Translations under genes and position numbers: made by a program
NCBI GenBank assembly: GCA_002435335.1
Contig: DJMI01000155.1
Location: forward strand, 1,674 to 14,410
DNA: 12,737 nucleotides
Direction of reading: 5' to 3'
DNA from: Nitrosomonas sp. UBA6494
Lineage (GTDB): Bacteria > Pseudomonadota > Gammaproteobacteria > Burkholderiales > Nitrosomonadaceae
Notes under the pieces: generated by a model
What the model was told of the DNA's origin: nothing
Databases searched by the model: none
What the model saw: only the letters and a program-made list of their open reading frames with translations
In this document: in pieces, positions 8,316 to 12,737 of the stretch
Layout of the letters: every line of letters starts with the position of its first letter
Numbering within the stretch: the stretch's first letter is position 1

Positions 8316-8322
8316 CCCTCTT
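8316..8322 (-). promoter_or_regulatory. Ribosome binding site of the DUF3450 gene
   Basis: AAGAGGG on the minus strand, four bases before the ATG at 8311. It fixes the start of the operon's first gene. The short spacing is slightly tight but usable. Confidence 0.7.
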
Positions 8323-8336
8323 AACGATGGTTGTGC

Positions 8337-8342
8337 ATACTA
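8337..8342 (-). promoter_or_regulatory. Candidate -10 element of the TonB operon promoter
   Basis: TAGTAT on the minus strand matches TATAAT at four of six positions and lies exactly 10 bases after the end of the Pho box. That is close to the spacing seen in classical PhoB-activated promoters such as phoA, where the Pho box replaces the -35 element. Transcription would start near 8330, leaving a short leader with the ribosome site. Confidence 0.5.
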
Positions 8343-8352
8343 CAAGTTGAAT

Positions 8353-8381
8353 GTGTCAGCTTGATGACAGTTTGATGTCAT
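8353..8381 (-). promoter_or_regulatory. Pho box (PhoB site) with three in-register half-sites upstream of the DUF3450-ttpC-exbBD-tonB operon
   Basis: On the minus strand three heptamers, ATGACAT, CTGTCAT and CTGACAC, are separated by the four-base spacers CAAA and CAAG, giving the 11-base period expected of PhoB subunits bound in tandem. The core CTGTCATCAAGCTGACAC (8353-8370) agrees with the classical E. coli Pho box CTGTCATAAATCTGTCAC at 15 of 18 positions by my count. The third half-site (8375-8381) extends the array upstream. It points toward the DUF3450 gene and has a -10-like hexamer at proper distance. PhoB binding in this organism is inferred from motif, spacing, and the divergent psiE gene. 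Confidence 0.72.
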
Positions 8382-8408
8382 TACATGGATTAGAACCATG
8401 CAGTGCAG

Positions 8409-8426
8409 TTGTCGCAGTTTTGTCAT
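8409..8426 (+). promoter_or_regulatory. Second, weaker Pho box facing psiE
   Basis: Heptamers TTGTCGC (8409-8415) and TTGTCAT (8420-8426) are separated by AGTT, again an 11-base period. They match CTGTCA[T/C] at five and six of seven positions. A TATAGC hexamer at 8437-8442 follows after 10 bases and could be a -10 element; TATGAT at 8448-8453 is a better hexamer at a worse distance. The site is weaker than the one facing the TonB operon but lies where a PsiE gene (phosphate-starvation-inducible) would need it. Confidence 0.5.
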
Positions 8427-8472
8427 CAGCGTTTTATATAGCAGCGCTATGATAAAAAATGTAATCAACAAT

Positions 8473-8476
8473 GGAG
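8473..8476 (+). promoter_or_regulatory. Ribosome binding site of psiE
   Basis: GGAG lies eight bases before the ATG at 8485 and decides in favour of that start over the upstream in-frame ATGs at 8398 and 8449, which would put part of the Pho box inside the gene. Confidence 0.7.
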
Positions 8477-8484
8477 AAAATCAA

Positions 8485-8931
8485 ATGACCGATCAAACGA
8501 TTGTGAAAAAGAAAAATGTAATTCTGTTAACTGATAGCGATTGGCACACACGCACGATTCAACTCATCGTTGGGGGGGTGATGCTTGCACTGTACTTGTG
8601 GATTGCCACAGGCGTATTGAATTTATTGCTGAACTTTCCAGAAATTCTGAAGAACGGTTGGACGCAAATCGCCGAACACATCATCGTCGATATCGTACTG
8701 ATCCTGGCGATCCTCGAGTTAATCCGTATCTTGCAATCCTACTTGTTGCTCGGACGCGTCAAGGTCACGTTCATCCTCGATGTGGCGCTGGTGGTGCTGA
8801 TCGGCGAATTGATCGGCCTATGGTATAAGGACTATACAGCCACCGAAGTCGGCCTGCACATCGCCACCATCACCATGCTGATTTTGCTACGAATTGTCTC
8901 GATCCGATTTTCACCGGATGTGATTGATTGA
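8485..8931 (+). CDS. psiE: PsiE-family phosphate-starvation-inducible membrane protein
   Basis: 148-residue inner-membrane protein with a short charged N terminus and four predicted membrane helices (about 26-50, 63-87, 92-114, 122-140). The family pattern is visible in the second and third helices: VDIVLILAILELIRILQSYL followed by GRVKVTFILDVALVVLIGEL. Length is close to E. coli PsiE (about 136 residues). E. coli psiE is known to be induced by phosphate starvation through PhoB, but its molecular function remains undefined. The ATG at 8485 has a GGAG eight bases upstream; the frame is open further upstream, but the extra residues (MQCSCRSFV...) do not look like PsiE. The gene is divergent from the TonB operon, and both promoters carry Pho-box-like repeats, so they are likely co-regulated. 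Confidence 0.85.
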   Translation: MTDQTIVKKKNVILLTDSDWHTRTIQLIVGGVMLALYLWIATGVLNLLLNFPEILKNGWTQIAEHIIVDIVLILAILELIRILQSYLLLGRVKVTFILDVALVVLIGELIGLWYKDYTATEVGLHIATITMLILLRIVSIRFSPDVID

Positions 8932-9059
8932 TATCAAAAATTAAGCTCGATTCGTTGGCGAAGTAAGGTGGAGTCTTGTGCAATAAAGCTTCCGAAACTG
9001 ATACAGTTATCATGGCCCCACGGTGTGCTCATGGCGTTCGCAAAGAATGTCTTCCAGTC

Positions 9060-9484
9060 GGCCCCGGCGTCTACTGCCTACGCACCAATCAAACCGACTG
9101 GGATGAAACTACCCTATGGCTACCTACACCATGCTCACCGACCTCGAAGCCGTGTTTCGCAACCTCACGAGCGAACTCGGGTTGCGTCCCATCTACCATC
9201 GCAAAACAGATCGCGTCAACGGTCATTCTTCATCACACTGTTCGCCTATCACCTGGTGCAAACCCTGCGTAAGCAACTCAAACAGAAAAGCATCCACGAC
9301 AGCTGGAAAAACCATCCGCGCCAAAATGGAAAACCAGCAGCGCATCACCGTCGTCATGCAACGCGCCGACGGTAAAACCATCCACCTCAGAAAAACCACC
9401 AAAGCAGAACCACATCAAAAAGAAATCTTCACTGCTCTTGGCATTGCCGCACAACCGGGCGTCACCCAAAAAACCATCGTATAA
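9060..9484 (+). pseudogene. 3' remnant of an IS1634-type DDE transposase, three frameshifts
   Basis: Only the C-terminal part of a transposase (roughly the last 140 residues) survives and it is broken. Reading across frames gives GPGVYCLRTNQTDWDETTLW, then TYTMLTDLEAVFRNLTSELG, then FFITLFAYHLVQTLRKQLKQ, then AKMENQQRITVVMQRADGK and a tail ending GVTQKTIV before TAA (9482-9484). The frame changes at about 9112 (one base lost in the TLW-R-TYT region), about 9222 (one base lost after VNGH), and about 9305 (an extra A in an A run). The pattern (YTMLTDLEAVFR, DGHLFIT-like, HLVQTLR) is typical of IS1634-family transposases. The N-terminal part with the first catalytic residues is absent, so the element cannot move by itself. 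Stretch 8932-9059 before it shows no recognisable gene. Confidence 0.75.
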
Positions 9485-9596
9485 CCGAATACGACACCAG
9501 GCATTATCAATAAAACAAATCTGTAGCGCCATACAGGGGGCATGGAAATTCGTATCTTGCTGAATTGTATATGTTTGTTCGGTATCCTGGTGGAAG
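9485..9596. other. Unassigned junction between two IS remnants
   Basis: No gene is visible. CTGTA and TACAG flank six bases at about 9520-9535 (CTGTAGCGCCATACAG), about 35 bases after the IS1634-type stop codon, where a terminal inverted repeat of that element could lie. Without the left end this cannot be confirmed. Confidence 0.3.
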
Positions 9597-9829
9597 ATGG
9601 GTTATGGCAATGCGCTGGCTGAAACAATTAACGGATTATTCAAGACCGAGGTTATTCTGCATCGCGGCTCCTTGCGTAATATTAACGATGTGGAGTTTGC
9701 AACCTTGGAACGGGACGGGAAGATTGGTTTAACAATCGCCGATTACTGGAGCCGATCGGAAATATTCCACCAGCGGAATTTGAAATGGCATATTATCGCC
9801 AACCAGGGGAGTCAACCGACACGGTTTGA
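9597..9829 (+). pseudogene. 3' remnant of an IS3-family transposase (OrfB), frameshifted
   Basis: The first part reads GYGNALAETINGLFKTEV and VEFATLE, the characteristic end of the IS3-family integrase-core OrfB (usually YDNALAETINGLYKAEV). Near 9710-9725 about five extra bases shift the frame. The other frame then continues as WFNNRRLLEPIGNIPPAEFE and ends STDTV before TGA at 9827-9829, as in intact relatives. The catalytic Glu of the DDE triad is in the surviving AETING motif, but the first two Asp residues and all of OrfA are missing. Not functional. Confidence 0.85.
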
Positions 9830-9842
9830 CTCAAGGCAAATA

Positions 9843-9868
9843 GTCTCCGGGAAACCCGGGGCGATTCA
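9843..9868. repeat. Right terminal inverted repeat of the IS3-family remnant
   Basis: The 26 bases at 9843-9868 begin GTCTCCGGG and end GGGGCGATTCA. Read on the minus strand they start TGAATCGCCCCGGGTTTCC, the usual tip sequence of the IS3-family elements carrying this OrfB type. It lies 13 bases after the transposase stop. No matching left end is in the window. Confidence 0.65.
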
Positions 9869-9883
9869 TAACGAGCATTGAGA

Positions 9884-10792
9884 ATGAACATTTTGATTAC
9901 AGGCGCGACGGGATTTATTGGTCAACAATTAGTACGACGTTTGCTGCAAGACCATCATAATATCACTGTGCTTAGTCGCAATGGGAAAAGTGCCAGCGAA
10001 CAGCTAGGTGTGCCTGCATTCGATTGGGATTATACGACGCAAGATGTGCCCTTTAGAGCTGTTAAAGACTGCCATGTTATTATCAACTTGATGGGCGAGA
10101 ATCTGGGTGAAGGACGTTGGACCAATGCGCGTAAGCACGAAATCTACCAATCTCGCATTCTCAGTACCCGTAAGCTAGTTGATGCTGCGCCTGACAGTTT
10201 AAATGCATTTGTCTGTGGTTCGGCAATAGGTATTTACCCTGGTGCTGGTGAAGAGCTCTGCGATGAATCGTATGTTGTACCTGAACAGCGCAGTTTTATG
10301 CAAACTATTTGCCATGATTGGGAGCAAGAGGCGGCAAGAATCGAAAGTAGTCGAGTTCGCCGAGTTAGCATTCGAACTGGTGTAGTCCTGGGTTACGGCG
10401 GCATGTTGCAGAAACTGCAGCCAATTTTTAAATTGGGATTTGGTGGCTCCATCGGAAATGGAAAACAATGGTTGCCGTGGATACATATTGATGACATTGT
10501 TTCAATTTATGCTATGGCAGCGCTCGATATGCGTTATCGAGGGCCGATTAATGCAGTAGCACCCAATCCTGTGCGGTACCTGGAATTCGCCGAAACTTTA
10601 GGTCAAGCATTGCAACGCCCAGTATTTTTTCGGACCCCTGCAATTCTTCTGAAACTGGCGCTTGGTGAAGCGGCGGCTTTGGCATTAAACAGCTACCAGG
10701 TTAGACCTAAAAAATTACAAAAAGAATATGATTTTCAATTTAAATTTGCTGATTTATCAGCGGCATTGGCTGATTTATATCATCAGATCTGA
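9884..10792 (+). CDS. TIGR01777-family NAD(P)-binding epimerase-like protein (YfcH-like)
   Basis: 302-residue protein of the extended short-chain dehydrogenase/reductase superfamily, subgroup TIGR01777 (E. coli YfcH). The N-terminal Rossmann fold carries GATGFIG (7-13); family landmarks are LMGENLGEGRWTNARK (69-84), a Ser in CGSAIGIY (111-118), SIRTGVVLG (162-170) and QWLPWIHIDDI (195-205). The C-terminal 50 residues (about 252-299, RTPAILLKLALGEAA and QVRPKKLQ) match the DUF1731 tail. Substrate and reaction are unknown. The ATG at 9884 was chosen to begin MNILITGATG; an in-frame TTG at 9878 would add two residues. There is no strong Shine-Dalgarno. It lies five bases before the photolyase gene, so the two are almost certainly cotranscribed. 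Confidence 0.92.
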   Translation: MNILITGATGFIGQQLVRRLLQDHHNITVLSRNGKSASEQLGVPAFDWDYTTQDVPFRAVKDCHVIINLMGENLGEGRWTNARKHEIYQSRILSTRKLVDAAPDSLNAFVCGSAIGIYPGAGEELCDESYVVPEQRSFMQTICHDWEQEAARIESSRVRRVSIRTGVVLGYGGMLQKLQPIFKLGFGGSIGNGKQWLPWIHIDDIVSIYAMAALDMRYRGPINAVAPNPVRYLEFAETLGQALQRPVFFRTPAILLKLALGEAAALALNSYQVRPKKLQKEYDFQFKFADLSAALADLYHQI

Positions 10793-10797
10793 TTAAT

Positions 10798-12099
10798 ATG
10801 GCCCCTCCGCTTGTTATCTTCTGGTTTCGGCGTGATTTGAGGTTACACGATAACGCTGGATTAGCTCATGCACTGGCATCTGGGTATACAGTGCTGCCAA
10901 TTTTTATTTTTGATGTCAATATCCTAACAGGGTTGCCGCATGATGACGCGCGAGTCACATTTATTTTTGACACATTATATGCTCTGCGCACACGACTCAA
11001 GGAGAAATATGGCAGTTCGATAGCGCTATACTATGGCAAGCCGCAGGAAGTTTTTGAGCGCATCTTGCATTCGTACAACATTGCTGCAGTGTTCACGAAT
11101 CTTGATTACGAGCCTTACGCACGAGAACGTGACAGTAGCCTTCGCCACTGGCTCAATGAAAGGTCGGTGGCATTTCATGGCTTCAAAGATCACGTGCTCT
11201 TTGAGAAGAGTGAAGTCGTAAAAACAGATGGAAATCCTTATTTGGTATTTACTCCTTATATGCGCAAATGGCGGTCGTTGCTTTCTCAGACTTCGGTAAT
11301 GTCCCATCCGAGTGCGGAGCAGTTATCCAATCTCGTTAAAATCTCATCATTACCTAGCGTAGCATTAACAGAAATCGGATTTGTCCGGTCTAGAATCACT
11401 GTTCCTGATTACCAGATCGGTATTAATATTTTGACGCGCTATGCTTTGGACAGAGATTATCCGGCACGTTTAGGAACATCGCAATTATCACCGCACTTGC
11501 GCTTTGGTACCGTCAGTATTCGTCAGATTATTCATCAGTCGTGCGACATTAGCGATACATTTTGTAACGAGCTAATCTGGCGTGAATTTTTTACTCAAAT
11601 CCTTTGGCATTTCCCCGAGACTATGAATAAAAGCTTCAAGCAGCAATACGATCAAATCCGGTGGCGAAACGATGCATCGGAATTTCAGCGCTGGTGCGAA
11701 GGCACCACTGGTTATCCAATAGTCGATGCCGGTATGCGCCAGCTAAATGCTACTGGTTTAATGCATAACCGGATTCGCATGATCACTGCTAGTTTTCTTT
11801 CCAAACATTTACTGATTGATTGGCGTTGGGGTGAGGCCTATTTTGCCAGAAAATTATTGGACTACGATATGGCAAGTAATGTCGGGAACTGGCAGTGGGC
11901 AGCTGGTTGCGGTGCCGATGCAGCTCCTTATTTTAGAATCTTTAATCCGACTAGGCAAATAGAAAGATTCGATAGCCATTTTGATTATATTCAAACTTGG
12001 GTACATGACTGGAACGAGTTAACCTATCCATCGCCAATCGTGGATCATACAGTCGCACGTGAGCGCTGTATTAAAGCTTACCGACAGGCAATTGGTTAA
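10798..12099 (+). CDS. phrB: Class I deoxyribodipyrimidine photolyase
   Basis: 433-residue flavoprotein that uses blue light to split cyclobutane pyrimidine dimers in DNA. The N-terminal alpha/beta domain (about 4-130, starting FWFRRDLRLHDNAGL) should bind the antenna cofactor; the C-terminal helical FAD domain (about 200-430) has RLGTSQLSPHLRFG, NELIWREFF with Glu258 and Trp261 (E. coli Glu274, Trp277), GYPIVDAGMRQL, and DAAPYFRIFNP. By alignment from memory, the electron-transfer tryptophans of E. coli (306, 359, 382) correspond to Trp289, Trp342 and Trp365, all present. Asn361 corresponds to Asn378 near the flavin, which favours a photolyase over a cryptochrome. Leu321 replaces the usual Trp or Tyr in TGWMHNR. 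Starts five bases after the epimerase-like gene, with no clear Shine-Dalgarno, so coupling is likely. Confidence 0.95.
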   Translation: MAPPLVIFWFRRDLRLHDNAGLAHALASGYTVLPIFIFDVNILTGLPHDDARVTFIFDTLYALRTRLKEKYGSSIALYYGKPQEVFERILHSYNIAAVFTNLDYEPYARERDSSLRHWLNERSVAFHGFKDHVLFEKSEVVKTDGNPYLVFTPYMRKWRSLLSQTSVMSHPSAEQLSNLVKISSLPSVALTEIGFVRSRITVPDYQIGINILTRYALDRDYPARLGTSQLSPHLRFGTVSIRQIIHQSCDISDTFCNELIWREFFTQILWHFPETMNKSFKQQYDQIRWRNDASEFQRWCEGTTGYPIVDAGMRQLNATGLMHNRIRMITASFLSKHLLIDWRWGEAYFARKLLDYDMASNVGNWQWAAGCGADAAPYFRIFNPTRQIERFDSHFDYIQTWVHDWNELTYPSPIVDHTVARERCIKAYRQAIG

Positions 12100-12128
12100 C
12101 ATCTTCTTAACTTATCGCATTTGTTAAC

Positions 12129-12180
12129 TGTTGGCAACAAATAGAACTGTCCGGTTCTGTAGCAAATGAATTGTCCGCTT
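12129..12180. repeat. Terminal repeats of the ISNCY-type element
   Basis: The segment before the transposase stop contains two copies of a similar motif 24 bases apart: AACTGTCCG (12145-12153) and AATTGTCCG (12169-12177), each preceded by AAAT. A perfect palindrome TGTTGGCAACA (12129-12139) lies just outside. Repeats of this kind near an IS tip are usually transposase binding sites; the exact outer boundary cannot be fixed without the other end. Confidence 0.5.
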
Positions 12181-12199
12181 TGCCTGAGGAGGGAGCGGT

Positions 12200-12737
12200 T
12201 CAGGCGGCGACCTCCTTTCCGCGGGTGAGCAGCGAGCCGTCAGGGTGGTAGTTTGCCAGCTTGCGCGGGCCATGGAACAGAGCCAGAGAGCCATCGGGGT
12301 AGCGGTGGATCCTGACGGCGAGCCTGACGTAGTTGCAGCGGTAGCGATTGACAGGGATCTGGAGAGTCAGGCCATCGAGCGAGACGCAGTTGTCCCGGCT
12401 GACGGTGCGCTCGAAGTGCTCACACAGCACATCCTGGACCTGTTTGAGCGGAGCTTGGACGAAACAGGTTCCCCGCTCGAGGGGCGGTTCCATGAACTCG
12501 TCGTTGAAGGCCGGCTGGTAGACCTCGGACAGGTAGCGGTTGGCCGCGACCATTTCGGTGATCCCTTCGGCCGCCAGTTCCTTGACCAGGCGGTCCTGGT
12601 GGGTGCGGAAGGCCCGTTCGCTGCGGCCCCGGGCTTCGGGGGAGTAGGCGGGGATCATCTCGATGCCGAGCTGGTGCATGGCCCGGCCGAACTGGGTGAG
12701 GATCTTTTTGTCGACCTTGCCGCCGGCTTCGGGGGTA
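12200..12737 (-). CDS. ISNCY-type transposase, C-terminal part (5' end off window)
   Basis: The minus frame is open from the window edge to the TGA at 12200-12202, about 178 residues. It reads TPEAGGKVDKKILTQFGRAM, then IEMIPAYSPEARGRSERAF, which is the end of the DDE integrase core with the catalytic Glu in RGRSER. About 100 residues follow with VSRDNCVSLDGLTLQIPVNR and a tail ending LLTRGKEVAA. This matches the transposases usually filed as ISNCY, with a core resembling IS481/IS3 integrases. The ATG at 12679 is internal, not the true start. The gene is visibly richer in GC than the photolyase next to it and has no disruption in view, which suggests a recent arrival. It may be intact beyond the window. 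Confidence 0.82.
   Translation of the reverse strand, partial: TPEAGGKVDKKILTQFGRAMHQLGIEMIPAYSPEARGRSERAFRTHQDRLVKELAAEGITEMVAANRYLSEVYQPAFNDEFMEPPLERGTCFVQAPLKQVQDVLCEHFERTVSRDNCVSLDGLTLQIPVNRYRCNYVRLAVRIHRYPDGSLALFHGPRKLANYHPDGSLLTRGKEVAA

Larger units (their letters stand above)
9597..9868 (+). mobile_element. Right-end fragment of an IS3-family element
   Basis: Comprises the broken OrfB end and the right inverted repeat; the left end and most of the element are lost. It stops 15 bases before the start codon of the next gene, so any native promoter of that gene has been replaced or moved away. Confidence 0.75.

Noticed and set aside
8398..8484. Upstream ATG for psiE
   Set aside because: It would place Pho-box repeats in the coding region, gives Cys-rich residues unlike the family, and lacks the GGAG found before 8485.
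9278..9532. Minus-strand open frame of 84 codons over the IS1634 remnant
   Set aside because: It is antisense to recognisable transposase sequence and shows no family features.
9847..9860. CCGGG-AAA-CCCGG hairpin as a transcription terminator
   Set aside because: It belongs to the IS3 terminal repeat, has no following T run, and lies just before a gene in the same direction.
1..12737. CRISPR array, tRNA, rRNA or toxin-antitoxin pair
   Set aside because: No regularly spaced repeats, no cloverleaf or rRNA-like segments, and no small paired genes were seen on either strand.

Overview
The window looks like chromosomal DNA of a Gram-negative proteobacterium with moderate GC. The mix of TonB genes, PsiE, a photolyase and many transposase remnants would suit a betaproteobacterium, perhaps Nitrosomonas-like, but that is an impression of style and not a demonstrated assignment.

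Left two thirds (1-8311, all minus strand): one tightly packed gene series. In order of transcription it encodes a DUF3450 periplasmic coiled-coil protein, a TtpC-type long MotA/TolQ/ExbB protein, a short ExbB, ExbD, a short TonB, a TPR periplasmic protein, and after a 52-base gap a large TonB-dependent outer-membrane receptor. The receptor runs off the left edge. Four of the junctions are start/stop overlaps. The set and order match the Vibrio TonB2 locus (DUF3450, TtpC, ExbB2, ExbD2, TonB2, TPR), here with a dedicated receptor added at the end.

Divergent control region (8312-8484): between this operon and a plus-strand psiE gene I see a strong PhoB-type box facing the TonB operon. It has three heptamer half-sites in register and a -10-like hexamer exactly 10 bases downstream. 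A weaker second Pho box faces psiE. The central proposal is therefore that phosphate starvation switches on a complete TtpC/TonB energy-transduction machine and its receptor. The cargo is unknown: it could be an imported phosphorus compound or an exported protein.

IS graveyard (8932-9868): the 3' remnant of an IS1634-type transposase with three frameshifts, a short unassigned stretch, and the 3' remnant of an IS3-type transposase with its right terminal inverted repeat. That IS end lies 15 bases before the next gene.

Right part: a plus-strand pair with a 5-base gap encodes a TIGR01777-family NAD(P)-dependent epimerase-like protein and an apparently intact class I DNA photolyase. After it comes the 3' end of a GC-rich ISNCY-type transposase on the minus strand, cut by the right edge. 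No tRNA, rRNA or CRISPR array was seen.
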